From contig JANEZZ010002885.1 of assembly GCA_026122225.1 (NCBI GenBank), positions 248,001-312,000 on the forward strand: 64,000 nucleotides of DNA, read 5' to 3'. The notes beneath the pieces are model-generated. The model made no database searches and was not told where the DNA came from. It was given only the letters and a program-made list of their open reading frames with translations. A program made the position numbers and the translations under genes. Shown piece by piece: positions 1 through 11,653 of this stretch; positions within the stretch are counted from its first letter, which is position 1; every line of letters begins with the position of its first letter. The DNA is from Heloderma charlesbogerti (taxonomy: Eukaryota > Chordata > Lepidosauria > Squamata > Helodermatidae).

Positions 1-394
1 CAACTGACACCCCCCCCCCCCAGCAATGGGTTGCGAAGCCCTACCCCTGATAATGATTTCAGTGGGTGGCAGACCTCTGTGCGGGAAGGCAGTCCTTCAA
101 ATATCCTGGTTCCATACCATTTAGGCCATAACCAGCACTTTGAATTGTGCTTGGTAATGAAGTGGTAGCCAGTGAATATTCAACAATATCAGACAGGAGT
201 TACATGCTCTGAAAAACAGGCCCCAGGCTGCTGCATTTAGCACTAGCTGCCATTTCTGGATACTTTACAGAAGCAGCCCCATGTGCAGTGCATTGCATAT
301 CCAATCTGGATGTTACCAAGGCATTTTAATGAGCTGATATTTTAAGTGCTGGGGATGACAGTTTCCCACTCTGCTGTTCTTCATCTGTTTTATC

Positions 395-453
395 TCATAG
401 AATAGAATAGTAGTAGGGTTGGAAGGGGCCTACAAGGCCATCGAGTCCAACCC

Positions 454-462
<9 letters not shown>
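395..462 (-). mobile_element. CR1 LINE extreme 3' end
   Basis: ATAGAATAGAATAGTAG..GGTTGGAAGGGGCCTACAAGGCCATCGAGTCCAACCCCC is the reverse complement of the conserved CR1 3' terminus (…GGCCCCTTCCAAC…ATTCTATGA). An (AATC)n tract follows. Confidence 0.75.

Positions 463-487
<25 letters not shown>
456..487. repeat. (AATC)n microsatellite
   Basis: About eight AATC units at the end of the CR1 remnant. Confidence 0.95.
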
Positions 488-704
488 TGATTGATCAAGC
501 AGCTGGTTGGATCCTGACTTCTGCACTGCAGAGTCCATCATCATACAGCTGCCTTGTATAACTAACATACACCTCAGCCCTGTCACTTGGTGACTGTAAA
601 AATCAAAGTCACAACCTGTTGTGGGGTGGGGAGGGAAACTGATGATCAACTCTGCTCCCTTCCCATGGCAGCAGGTGGTTGAGGAATGGTTGAAAGTGTT
701 GGGC

Positions 705-1005
705 ATGTCTAAGGGGAGACATGATAGCAATCTTCAAATATCTGAAGGGATGTCATGCAGAAGATGGAGCAGACTTGTTCTCTTTTGCTCTTAGAGGACA
801 GAGCTAGAACCAATGGGTGGAAATTACAAAGAGATTTTGACTAAACATGATGAGAAATTCCTAATGGTTAAAGCTGTTCAGCAGTGGGAACTATCTGACT
901 TGAGGAGACAGTGACCTATCTAAGTAGAGGTAGAATGGTCATCTGTGAAGGATGCTGCAGTTGCAGCCTACATTGAGCAGAGAATTGGATTAAGGCTGTC
1001 TTACA
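705..1005 (+). mobile_element. CR1 LINE 3'-region fragment
   Basis: The sequence ATGATAGCAATCTTCAAATA, TGAAGGGATGTCATGCAGAA, AGGACAGAGCTAGAACCAAT and AGCTGTTCAGCAGTGGGAAC matches the well-known end of the sauropsid CR1 reverse-transcriptase ORF and its 3' UTR. It is interrupted by stops and clearly old. Confidence 0.75.
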
Positions 1006-1132
1006 CGAGGGATTTATAGTGCACTCGTGACTAGCTATCCACAGAAGTTTGCGGGTCCATTACATGATGCCATCATCATCCAGGGCCCCTCTTGTGCTAT
1101 TCCCGGCAAAAAGCGTAGTTAAAAAAAAAAGT

Positions 1133-1243
1133 TTAAGGGCACAATCCTGTGCATGTTTAGACAGATAAAAAGCATTGCTGGTTGGGGCATGCTGGGAATT
1201 ATAGGCCTTTTCTCTGTCTAAACACCCATTGGATTGCACCCTA
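1133..1243. mobile_element. Foldback MITE (TAGGGTGCAATCC family)
   Basis: AAGGGCACAATCCTGTGCATG..GGGGCATGCTGGGAATTATAGGCC..CATTGGATTGCACCCTA. More diverged than the 2805 copy. Flanks AAAAGTTT and AATGAGGT do not match. Confidence 0.7.
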
Positions 1244-1439
1244 AATGAGGTATTTAAATACAACGGGGCACGCCACCATTTTTCAGCCACTAGATGGTGC
1301 TGTTTTTCATTGAAAGATATACTGGCTGGAGAAAGGATGTTTGGATTTGGTCAGGTTCCATATCTAATGAGCCAATTCTCATTGCGCCATGGAGATGGAA
1401 GAAAATGCTTTGGGGGGCTCCCGGATTTTCCTTCCATGT

Positions 1440-2796
1440 AGAGCATTCCTGAAGGTCCCTTCCAGATTTATCATTCTTTGATACATTACATATTTGTTTT
1501 ATTTATTTTTTTGAGGAATATACAGCTTCTAACAAAAATTGAGTTTCAGTACAGGGAAGGTAGGATGAGCCCTGACACAGTCCAAGGATAAGGGTTAGTG
1601 ATCTGATGGTAAGTTCTTTGAAGAGCACAGCCTGTGGGCTAAATCCTGAAGTTGTTCTGCTTTGACCTTGTGACATCAAGCCAGAAAGAAACAAAAAATT
1701 TTATTCCAGCATAAGGTGCATTCCAGGTGGCAGTATTGGGAGGTAGAGAGATAGCCTGCTTGCTTGTACATATATTTTGCGCAAATACTTTCATGGACTT
1801 GATTTTTAAATGTGATTAAAATCAATGTGAAGCTGAAGGGGACATTAAGTAGGATGTGGTAAATAAAATGTGCTGATTGCTCATTTGTAGTGGAAGTGGT
1901 ATTTCCTGAAGGAAATCACTATTTGAGATTTAACAACAGCAATAGGAAAAGTATTTCTCCACTCCACAGATAGAGCAATTCAGAAACAACATAAGGTTTG
2001 TATTTCAACGGCTTTTGGCTTCCATGGAAATAGTTCTGGTTGCTTACTATCTGTGTCTTCAGGTGTGTAAGATGTATATAATTTGAGTAGTGGGAACATG
2101 CTCACCATGTTTTGATCAGACATACAGTCTTTATCTGTGGATCAAGTTCACCGTTGTTCCTCTTTGTAACCAAAGGGGTTGTGGACACCAATAAACAGTC
2201 AAGGAATTTGAAGAGGAAAAAAGAAAATACAGGCAGCCTGGCACAAACATGGCAGGAGTGGCAAAGAAGGATATCACCATTGGCTGTGGAGCAAATAAAT
2301 CAGTGGGAAGCCAAGTTCTCACTATAGCAGAACCCCCCCCCCAATCACCTCCTGTTTGTAGATATGCCTGAATGACCCTACAGCAGCTCTTTCTTAGTGA
2401 TCATTGCCTTTTTAAAATTATTATTATTAAAGGAATGATCTGTCCAGTTAATAGGAATGAATGCTAGCCATTTTCCAGCCTTGTTTAATGCAAAACTGAG
2501 GGATTTAAAGAATGTGATTATTATTACCTATATACTTATATAACAATTTCAGCTAATGAGATTGGGGGGAGGTATGATGTTTAAGGCGTGGATCTTTTCA
2601 TGGCCATACATGATGGACTTGAGATACAAGGTCTCAGAAAATGTCCTCCAGGCTTTGATACACAAGTTGAGCAGTGAAAATTTGGATGAGTGAGGAGGAT
2701 GAGAAAGATACATGATGTATGATCATTTTAAAAACTTATCTACCTTGAACATTTGGGAATATATCTGGTTAAATAGATACAAATCAATAATCATAA
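1440..2796. other. Unassigned sequence, downstream of DKK2
   Basis: AT-rich sequence with only short chance open frames. I saw no family I could name. A poly-C stretch lies at 2330-2342. Confidence 0.5.
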
Positions 2797-2804
2797 AGTA
2801 AGTA

Positions 2805-2940
2805 AAGGTGCAATCCTATGCATGTTTTGACAGAGAAAAGGCTTACAATTCCCAGCATGACCCAGTGAGCCTGGCTGGCTGGGGCATGCTGGGAGTTGTA
2901 GGCCTTTTCACTGTCTAAACATGCATAGGATTGCACTCGA
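2805..2940. mobile_element. Foldback MITE (TAGGGTGCAATCC family) with 8-bp duplication
   Basis: Arms GGTGCAATCCTATGCATGTT and its inverse pair almost over the full 136 bp, including ACAATTCCCAGCATG / CATGCTGGGAGTTGTAGG. It is flanked by a perfect AGTAAGTA duplication (2797-2804 and 2941-2948), so it mobilised as a hAT element. Three more copies are in the window. Confidence 0.8.
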
Positions 2941-2950
2941 AGTAAGTAAA

Positions 2951-2991
2951 GAGAGGGAGGGAGGGAGGGAGGGAGGGAGGGAGGGAGGGAG
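2951..2991. repeat. (GGGA)n microsatellite
   Basis: About ten GGGA units following the foldback MITE and its AGTAAGTA duplication. Confidence 0.95.
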
Positions 2992-4017
2992 ATGCCATCC
3001 AAATATTTCTCAGGGATGGGTTTGCAGACATCTCTTAAAAATCCCATTGTCATCAACGCTCAGTCAGCCAGCCCTTGGTGTTTCCAATGGACTTTGGATG
3101 TTGACAGAGCAACCTTTGGTATTTCCAGTGAAGTTTGGATTCAATTGATTGCCATCCGTGTGCAGCTCCCTTTTCTGCACTATCTATAACAAAATGCTCA
3201 AGCAATATAAAGGTAAATATAGGGAAAAGGACATTTTAATATATTTAATCTTATTATACATTTCTTTCTAAATTACAAAGTCAACAAGTTGCAAGTATAG
3301 TTTTCTACAAAGCTTTCTGTATGAAATATCTTCTATAAGAAAATACATCTTATTAAATATTTCCTGTAAATAAATTACTTCCCATACTAGATCTTGCAGG
3401 AAAATAAGGGGAAGGGCATGCAGAAGCCATCAGATAATGTTTAAATCAGTGAGGAAATTTACTTTGGAACTGTGGGCAATGCTGAGGGGACACAGACCCC
3501 TTCCTGTAGTCTCAGAGAGGCAAAAGGATTTTGGATCCGTGCTTCCATCCATTGAAGTATCAGCTGGTCAGAAATGAAAACACCGTCTTGAGATATGAAG
3601 TTGCTCAGCCTTAGTCCTGCTTTCATTGCACTGAAGTAAACTGGAGTTCACACCCTGTATCAATCCCTCAGATGCATCCCAGTGAGATTCAGTATGAAGA
3701 CTTTGCTTCTTAAAAAGGTTTGAATAGGTCCTCTATATAATATTATCATTTGGGGGGAGGGGAGAAGTTAGACATCAGGCTTCAGGCCTAATAAGGCAAT
3801 CAGTTTGCTCTGCTCTCAGCTAGTGGCACACTGTCATCCCGGGAACTACATGTTGCATAAAATGCTGGTACTGAATCAAGACCTGACAAGCTGGTGTGTG
3901 TATGCATGTGTGTTACTGAAAAGCAGCCCGGGGAAGCTGCAATTTTGTGTAGAGTGTGCGTGCCACCAAAAACAGTCATTAATTTAAATCTGGGACCGGC
4001 AGCTACATCTTTTTTCA
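2992..4017. other. Unassigned sequence
   Basis: No gene or named repeat recognised. Open frames are short and overlap on both strands. Confidence 0.5.
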
Positions 4018-4130
4018 ATTTTACTCTAGAGTAGGTGCAGGGACTCCTATCTGGATCATGACCCTACTGTGGGGGTCAGGGTGGTTTTCAAGATCTGGAG
4101 CAGCCCTCTGCACCTACTGCAGAGTAAAAA
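4018..4130. mobile_element. Foldback element TTTTACTCTAGAGTAGGTGCAGGG
   Basis: TTTTACTCTAGAGTAGGTGC at the left pairs with GCACCTACTGCAGAGTAAAA at the right. CTATCTGGATCATGACCCTA lies between. A second copy is at 61117-61230. Confidence 0.62.
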
Positions 4131-4158
4131 TGAAGAAGAAAAAATATATTGTTGATAG

Positions 4159-4605
4159 TAGGGTTGTCGGAGAAATCCCCAGTGGAATCAAATGATTCAG
4201 AAGTCTATGACCCTGACCTATGGATTCTGCAGCAAACCAGCTTTTCCTGAGTTACATGGATGCTGTGGACTTGCAGACTTGTTTTACTTTCTGGAATTTC
4301 ACGCAAATTCCGTCATAGAAAAATACGTAATATTTTTAAAAAGCACTGGCCAAAAATGTGCATTTCCCTCATAGGCTAAGGCATGAAAATGTGCATTTGG
4401 AGGAGAGGATTTGTGCATTTGGGGGAGGATTTGCATGTTTTTGCAAGTGCAAATTTGCAGAAGTGCAAATTTGCACAAATTGGGAAAATTGGGAAACATC
4501 TGATTCTGTCAGTGAACGGATGACAGAGTGAAAGGCACCTGACAATCTGCGAAATGCAGACAGAACAGATTTTACAAAATCCATACAACACAGATTGTAT
4601 GTAAT
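4159..4605 (+). mobile_element. Decayed hAT MITE of the TTTGCACAAAT family
   Basis: The remnant begins TAGGGTTGTCGGAGAAATCC and contains GTGCATTTGGAGGAG, TTTGCATGTTTTTGCAAGTG and GTGCAAATTTGCACAAAT. It ends near ACAGATTTTACAAAATCC, the same terminal block seen at 45380-45405. No target duplication was found. The 3' limit is approximate. Confidence 0.6.
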
Positions 4606-5000
4606 GTCTGTTTTGCCCTGTGTGTGTTTGTAGAGAGAGAGAAAGAGCAGTTGAGAGACAGAGAGCAGTTAAGACATAGAGAGTTGTTTTCTCACTTAAA
4701 ATTCTCCCCACGCTGCTTCTCTATCTTGGGCTTCCAGTGGCACGTTTACCAAAGTAAATACACACTTGGAACACTGTTGGGAGGGAACACTGGAAGAATG
4801 GCTAGCGAAGAAAGATATACTACCCTCTAACTCCATTGCTTCTCTGCCATCTTCCATATGTCTGAGCTTCATAACATGAATGTGCGTGGAGCTTCTCATT
4901 TGCCCCTATAGATTATGTGTGCTATCCTGAAGTTCATGAACGGTGTGGGTGGGTATGAGCGCACAGTGAATCCTTCCTGAGGTCAAAGGGCTGGACTGAG

Positions 5001-5178
5001 AAGGGACCATAGCTCACTGATCAGTTACATGCTTTGCATGCATAAGGTCCCAGGTTCAATCCCCAGCATCTCCAGGGACAGCTAGGAATAAATCCTGCCT
5101 GAAACCCTGGAGAGCTGCTGCCAGTCAGTGTCAACGATACTGGTCTGACCCAGTCTAAGGCAGCTTCCTATGTACCTC
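5001..5178 (+). mobile_element. tRNA-derived SINE
   Basis: The tRNA-like head has an A-box region CATAGCTCACTGATC and a B-box region GTCCCAGGTTCAATCCCC. The body GCCTGAAACCCTGGAGAGCTGCTGCCAGTCAGTG and end AAGGCAGCTTCCTATGT are common to all copies here. It lies just beyond the predicted DKK2 3' end. Confidence 0.85.
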
Positions 5179-5516
5179 AGATGTGTATGCACCATGGTGT
5201 TAAACTTTTTCATTTCGTAGACGTGTGCTCCTTGATCATCTTTATGTATGGTTCAGTCCTGTGGTTCAGTAATGTTATGACAAATCATTCTTCTTAATTC
5301 CAAATATATGAGAGTTGTGTTTTAAAAACAGAGATAGAGAAAATGGGGCACAAGGCTTGTGTTTACTGAGAGATTTGATTTACAGATATTAGTTACAAAT
5401 GAACCATAATTCTCATGATACTCTGTCATAAGGCAACTTCAGAAGGCCAAGAACATTTGGCTTGTGGAAAGCATGCTGGCCACAGAGCCCCTTTTCGTTA
5501 GACGGCTTCGGAAGCT

Positions 5517-7273
5517 TTATTTCCACATGGATATGATCACGCTATGATAGCAAACGGCACATTGCGGCAGGAAAAGCTCATCGTCTGAACCCACCCATAG
5601 AGCGGCACAAAAGTAAAACAAAAACAAATGAAAAAGGAACATCATTCTCTCCTCCAATCAACCATATTGCCTGGAGAGCAATTCTACTCCTCCATTTCCT
5701 TCTCTTATGCTTACACAAATAACACATTTTAAAAATAAAAAAAAATAAGTGAGTATAGTAAGAGAATGAATGCAGGGGTGCTGCTAGGAGAGGAAAAAAA
5801 TAGATTGCAGAAATCATTCATTTTTGTCCATCCATTAATACTGCTGCGGTGATAGTGAACATTATTATTCACTACAATCAATGGGACTCCAGTAGCAGAT
5901 TTTGCCATCTGCATTCCTAATATGCATTGGAAACAAGAACATGCGTTTGCCGGTCCAAGTTGTTCTATTACATCAAGTGGAGTCATTGACTTATAATAGA
6001 TCACATCTCCATGTCCACCTTGGTACCTCTTATTTTCGGGGTGGGGGGTCAAGCCCTGGCTGGAATTACCAGCTATAATTTTTACAGTACGTGTTTTTGA
6101 AATAGGTGGATGGTGTTTCCAATGCAGTGAATAGAGGATTGAGCTGTAGTACTTACTGTCTATGTTTTTTTTAAGTCCTCCCATTAAACTCTGATCAATT
6201 ACATCAACCCAACATTATAAAGCACCACTTGTCAAGACTCTTATTTTATATATGCTTGTATCCAGGTCATTGGCTTTCTTTCTTGCAGGTGGCATATGAT
6301 GCTTCCATTTTAGAGTCTCCATCTAGACCACAGAAGATCTGTACTAAAAGCCCTGCTGACACTGCTGTTTAGTAGTATGCAGTCAACAGATCCTGGATAC
6401 CTTTCCTAGAGGCAAAGCTGAAGAAGACTTCAGAATACAATCCTCAATACCCTGGTATATTCACAACTAGCAGCTCAGCATACAGTTCCATTCTGGATGC
6501 GTCCGTGGACAGTTTGCTTTATCTGTTAGCCACATGGGTGCTAGCACAGTAAACTGAGACGGTCGCCATTGGCTATGGTCAGCGAAGAGGAAATTATTTG
6601 GGTGTTGTAGTCCAAATGCTTCTACCAGCATGTGAAACTAGGGCATCATCCCTGCTGAAATGCCTTTGTTCAAGACAACATCTGTCTTGATTGGGAGAAG
6701 ATCACCATGCAAGAGACCACCATGCCTGCAAAATGTAACACTTGTGCTCAATGTCATTCATTCAAGTCATAGCCTTGGCTTATTCAAGGGTAAAGTTAAC
6801 AAGGAAAGACATACACAATAATGCTTCTCTTTACCTCTAATAGTTTCAGCTTACTAGGATCTTTTTGCTCCATACCCAAGAACGTGTCAATAGAAATGTC
6901 TTTTTGGCAAAGCACTGCTTTGTGTTGTAAATACATCTTATAGCATGATTTTACAATTGCAATGAGGAAACCTAACCACAAATAATGTGGGTGAGTCACA
7001 AGCCCATACTCAGAGCATGGTTAAATGCTTTCCGGCTGAAAACAATTAGCCCCACTGGCAGAATGACACCACTTCACCAAGAAAGGCCAGCTGCCATTGC
7101 ATTCACTTCCAGGGCAGAAATTCGATTCAGTTTGGGATGATGCTTCTTTCTGCCACAGTGGATATACTTGGGCCATTCAGTTCTTATTTACAATCCTTGT
7201 GTTCCACCATGCTGCAGTGTATATAGTACACAGGTTCTTCACAACCTGGTAGTGACAGTCTCCAGATCCACCA
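5517..7273 (-). other. DKK2: Probable DKK2 3' UTR with candidate poly(A) signal
   Basis: This is the minus-strand sequence after the DKK2 stop. The first AATAAA I could find in transcript orientation is TTTATT on the plus strand at 5517-5522, giving a 3' UTR of about 1.75 kb. No interspersed repeat was recognised inside it except a weak foldback remnant near 6560-6650, which fits transcribed unique sequence. A 151-codon minus-strand open frame at 5729-6184 lies in it. It resembles no protein I know and is probably chance. The end point is an inference and transcript data could move it. Confidence 0.4.
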
Positions 7274-7524
7274 TCAGATCTTCTGGCACACGTGAAGCCT
7301 TGCTTTCGAAGAATAGGTGGCATCTTTCCATATTTTGCATGACAGCCCTTTGGCACAGTCACATCGCTGGAAAATCTCCAAGCCGTGGGACCCTTTCTTG
7401 CGCTGCTTGGTGCATACCTCCCCTTGGTGCAGCACAGGTTTACAAATTTTGGTCCAGAAATGGCGAGCACAACAAAACCCCTCAGTGCAGTCGGAGGACC
7501 TTAAGCAGGGGTCTCCTTCATGAC
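7274..7524 (-). CDS. DKK2: DKK2 terminal coding exon (exon 4), C-terminal cysteine-rich domain
   Basis: Encodes the C-terminal colipase-like cysteine-rich domain of Dickkopf-2, a secreted protein that binds LRP5/6 (and Kremen) and modulates canonical Wnt signalling. On the minus strand the exon opens after a TTTTCTTTAG acceptor at 7524 with two bases that complete a split Gly codon. It then reads HEGDPCLRSSDC, contains FCCARHFWTKICKPVL and CTKQRKKGSHGLEIFQRC, and ends HVCQKI followed by TGA at 7274-7276. All ten cysteines expected for this domain are present, and from memory the residues match mammalian DKK2 closely, including the C-terminal QKI. The reading frame is intact. The exon has 251 bp, and its phase fits exon 3 exactly. 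DKK1 and DKK4 are the alternatives, but the termini and the spacing favour DKK2. Confidence 0.97.
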
Positions 7525-8002
7525 CTAAAGAAAACAACCACAATAATTAGTAGTACACAGGGAAGATCAAAGAAAAGGGTTAAGTATCAGCATTCAAAAC
7601 ACATTACTTAGGGATGTAGGAGAATTTAGTTCATATTAAAAAAAATGATGATAATGCCTGCTCGCAATTCCAAACGAGAGTACAATTTTCAGAAAAAGCT
7701 TTCACATTCTTAAACTTGCAGTCACATTCTAGAGTGGATCCTTTCTGAAAACTGTGTGATTTAAAGCACGTACTTTCCAAAAAGGATGCAGTTTTATGTT
7801 TTTTTAATTACTGATGGAGACGTGCAGGTTTGGGTACACACTTGGAAAAGTGCACTTTTTCCCTGTTTGAAATTGCACCATTTTCCTGTTCAAACCACAC
7901 ACACCCCAGCCCAGCTAGGCCCGGCCCCAACACACTCATGTTCGTGAGCAAGAATAAGGAGAAATAAACATTGGGGCAGGAAAATGAGAGCCTTGACAAA
8001 TG

Positions 8003-10059
8003 CAAAAAATGTTCATTCACCCATCCTATGCTGATGGGTTATCTTGTAGGCCTCATGACACTGAATTTCAAGATAGCAGTGCATTAAAACTACAAGAACG
8101 AGTTTTAGAATTGATAGCAAGAGGAAAGCCTGAAGCTGAATGTAAGAAATTGTCAGTAGCTACTTTGTCTGCTTTGTGTGAAAAACATTTAGTTCAAGTT
8201 ATGGTGAAGATACCAGTGAAAATGGTTCTTCCATAACTGAGATGTTGCCTGTGATGACAGTGCTATTCCAGATGAATATGAATGCCCAGAGTTGTGGCCC
8301 AGAACACCTAGTGTACCTGGACTCTGCCGTGAAGACTGGCAAGAGATACAGATGAAAGATAGATTTGGGGCCAGGTTAATCCACATGATAAAGATAAAAA
8401 GCCTAGTAAGGGAGAAGAGAAACAAGAACCCTCTGAGGTTCAGTTTCTATTGAGAGAATGGAATCAACTTCATTTACATGAAGGGGGACTCTATTGAAGA
8501 GTGGAATGGAAAGAAGATTTTATTGACCAGTTAGTACTTCATGTTCTCATCAGCCTTGGACACTACAAGGTCTTCATGATGAAGTTGGACATATGGGTAT
8601 AGAGAGAACATTAGAACTAGTCAGAGATCACTTTTACTGGCCTAGAATGGCAGCAGATTTGGAACAGAAGTGCTGAACCTATGAAAGGTGCATCAAGAAG
8701 AAAGCACCAGTAGAAAAAGCAGCACCTTTGGTGAATATACAAGTTTATGCACCCATGGAACTCCGAAGTATAGATTTCTTAGTGCTAAAGCCTGATGATC
8801 AAGATACCAGAAATATCTTGGTAATCACTGATTGTTTCACTGGGTATGTTCAAGCTTACCCAACCAAAGACCAAACAGCCAAGATTGGTTGCTATCACTT
8901 TGTGGGAGAATTTTCTTGGTCGCTATGGTTTTCCAAAAAGAATACATAGTGACCAAGGAGCAAATTTTGAACCTGCGTTAATTTCTGAGCTTTGCACTAT
9001 AGTAGGTGTAAAATCAAGAACCACACCTTATCACCCTCAAGGAAATCCTGTGGAAAGGTTTAACAGGACCCTAATAAACATGTTGGGAACTCTAGAGGAT
9101 TATGAAAAGGTTCAGTGGAGGAAGTACGTTAAACCATTGGTCTCTGCTTACATTGTACCCGGAAGGATAGGACTGGAGAGTCTCCCTATTTTTTTATGTT
9201 TGGCAGACAGCCATTGCTACCCATTTATGTTTTGGGCTCCGGCTGCAAGGGAGGACTAGAATAACTCATCAGCAGTATGTGAAAGATCAAAAAAGAAGGC
9301 TGAAGTATGCTTATGAATTCAAGAAAGGAATCTGAGAAGAACCAAAAAGCTAATAAAAGAAGATGGGATGCAAAAGTCAAACTTTCACATATATCAGAAG
9401 GTGACAGAGTTTTAGTTCGCAATCTAAACCTAAGAGCAAAGCATAAATTGGCAGATAAATGGGAAAGCCAAGTATACGTGGTCATTAAACAACTACAGCA
9501 CCTCCCAGTTTATGTTGTGAGATCTGAAGATAATGATGGGCCAGAAAGGACACTGCATCTTGATTTGTTGTGGCCATGTGGTTTCATTTCAGCCATGGAT
9601 GAGGAAGAATCTCAAGTAACTGACTATGAATTGTCAGATGCTGATGTATTCAACACAACAGATGAAGATGAGTCAACAGTTGGTTTGAACCCTGAAGCAT
9701 CTGAGTTTTAACCAAAAGAGTTTAACCTTTCTGAAGTAAATGATGTCTTGCAGCCAACAGCTGAGAGTACCTTATTAATTGTTCCTAATGACACAGTGCC
9801 CTACATTCAAGGACAGGAACTTCCAGATCTCTCTGCTGAACTTCCATTGACTGAAATGAATGAAGATATAGATATGCCAAGTTTGGAAACATCTGCTCAA
9901 GAAACTATAACTGAGAGCCTGCCACAGAGATCACAAAGGCAAAAGCGTGTACCTGTGAGATTCCAGGACTATGTACATAAACTCTCACACATAACATTCA
10001 TGTCCCAGTTCTTTGCAGTGCCCACATTAGTCCCATTAACTCCACAATATTATTGTTAA
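8003..10059 (+). pseudogene. Gypsy pol remnant: RNase H end, integrase and C-terminal tail
   Basis: This is a degraded polyprotein in several frames. Near 8024-8045 the motif ADGLSCRPHD matches the end of Gypsy RNase H (ADALSRRP). A zinc-binding HHCC integrase region follows at about 8560-8705, including an in-frame stop. The integrase core appears in pieces: IDFL near 8770 (first Asp), HSDQGANF near 8945 (second Asp) and NPVERFNRTL near 9045 (Glu). A frame change near 8885 separates the first Asp from the other two. The stretch 9307-9711 carries the integrase C-terminal part (GDRVLVRN, HLDLLWPCGF). It continues as a Glu-rich tail with a stop at 9709-9711 and another open piece at 9748-10059. 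With several stops and at least one frameshift it is inactive. Confidence 0.85.
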
Positions 10060-10105
10060 AAGGAAAGTTGAATGTCAGGGATGACATTGGTTTAATAGGG
10101 GAGAA

Positions 10106-11653
10106 TGTAACCCATGCTTCAGTTGTTGCTTCCAGCTAGGGGTGTACAAAACCCCACTTACCTGGCTCCGCCGGGTTCCGCAGGTGGGGGAAGGCGATCC
10201 GTTCCTCCCCCCGGAGTACTCAACAGGGGGGGAGGTGATCCGTTCCTCTCCCCTGGAATCCTGCCCGGCTGGCTCCGCTCTGTGGCCAGGCTGTGGAGCT
10301 GCCGGCCAGGCCAACCCGCAGCGGGGCCTCCAGCCACTGCCAGGCTGGTGCAGACGCAAATGGCGTCCTGTGTAGGGGACGCCATTTGTGTCCCTACACT
10401 GGCCCGTGATAGGCTACGTAAATATTTACGTAGCCTATCACACACACACAAAAAACAGCGAACGCAAATGGCGGCGGCTATGGTGGTCACCATTTGCATT
10501 CCCTTTTTCTCTGCCGTGATAGGCTACGTAAATATTTACGTAGCCTCTCACGGCAAAACACAGGGGCGCAAATGGTGGCCACTACACCATTTGCGACCCT
10601 CTGTTTTGCCATGATAGGCTACGTAAATATTTACGTAGCCTATCACGGCGGAAAAAAAAGGGAACGCAAATGGCAGCCGCCGTAGCCGCCGCTATTTGCG
10701 TTCCCTTAGTTTTGCCATGATAGGCTACGTAAATACTTACGTGGCCTATCATGGCTTCCGCAGGGATGCAAATGGCATCCCTGCGTTAGCCGTGATAGGC
10801 TACATAAGTATTTATGTAGCCTATCACGGCTATATGGACGAAGCGAATGGCGTCCGCGGCCGCCATTCGCTATGCAGCGCGGACAGCAGCAGGTAGGTGC
10901 TCCGTTCCGGGCCCATTTTGCGGGGGGGGGGGCTTTGTTCTGCCATGGATTTCGGGGAGCCAAATGCACTGGCATTCGGCCTCACCAAGATCTGTGGCAG
11001 AATTCTCCGCCATGCCTACAGTCCCAGCATTGTTAAAAGAATGGTAACTCTAGCATTCCTGTGTTTGCTGGCACTGGGAGGGGTTATTACCCTCCCCACT
11101 GTCTTTCTATAACTTGCTATTGGAGCACGCTCAGTAAGTGCTCTTCTGGGTGGGCTGGCTTCTTCGAGAAGATTCCAAAAGTCCAGCCTTGCTCAAGAAG
11201 AGAAAGCTGCTCAGATGGAAAGCCCTCAGATTCTATGTTATTCACAGGCCTGTTTTGGTTGTTTTTAGGATATGAGCAACTAAGAATGAAGATTTAGATT
11301 CCCGCACAAGAAGTCTGCAACAACTATAAAAGGACAGTGAGCTCATTGGTTTTTTCCCCCTTCTTCTTCTGTGCACTCTGTTAATAGCTGAAGGACATTT
11401 GTGACTTCTTTGTTGCTATGAAGCAATAGCAACCAGACTGTCAATAATATCAAGAGTATTACTATCACTTGACTGTGTATTACTGTTCTGTGTTTCAATG
11501 AGAATTATTTCTTTTATTTCAATATACATTTAAATTTAATCTCTGATGTTGTATCTTTTCTTTGTTATTGCAAGTATGGATGGGAATCACACTGGCAGAA
11601 AAGACTGAACCTGCCCACTTCTCCTATCTAATGTAGAGATATTGTGGGTTACA
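10106..11653 (+). repeat. 3' LTR of the Gypsy element, split by a MITE
   Basis: The LTR starts TGTAACCCA at 10106-10114, right after a polypurine tract, and ends TGGGTTACA at 11645-11653, a perfect 9-bp inverted terminus. Without the 882-bp MITE insertion it is about 666 bp. A TATAAAA at 11325-11331 is a plausible retroviral-type promoter box on the plus strand, in the middle part of the LTR. Confidence 0.72.
10137..11018 (+). mobile_element. Palindrome-array hAT MITE, copy 1
   Basis: The element starts TAGGGGTGTAC and ends GGCAGAATTCTCCGCCATGCCTA. The interior contains five palindromes of the type GTGATAGGCTACGTAAAT plus its reverse complement, centred near 10424, 10534, 10629, 10735 and 10810. 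Between them sit shorter palindromes built on CGCAAATGGC/GCCATTTGCG. The insertion is in the Gypsy LTR. The flanks CTTCCAGC and CAGTCCCAGC do not form a clean 8-bp duplication. No coding capacity is credible, although long open frames exist because the sequence is GC-rich. Confidence 0.85.

Larger units (their letters stand above)
8003..11653 (+). mobile_element. 5'-truncated Gypsy-type LTR retrotransposon
   Basis: The remnant starts within the end of the RNase H region and runs through integrase to a 3' LTR. The 5' LTR, gag, protease and reverse transcriptase are missing. A purine-rich tract (GGGGAGAA) sits directly before the LTR start at 10106. It lies in DKK2 intron 3 antisense to the gene, and a palindromic hAT MITE (10137-11018) is inserted in its LTR. 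Loss of the 5' part may reflect deletion. No target duplication can be checked because the 5' end is gone. Confidence 0.85.

Noticed and set aside
5001..5178. Functional tRNA gene
   Set aside because: Only the A- and B-box-like head is tRNA-like. The cloverleaf is not maintained and the body is shared with other SINE copies.
10181..10300. GC-rich blocks of the palindromic MITEs as CpG-island promoters
   Set aside because: The same blocks recur in every copy with transposon ends and target duplications. No gene start is nearby.
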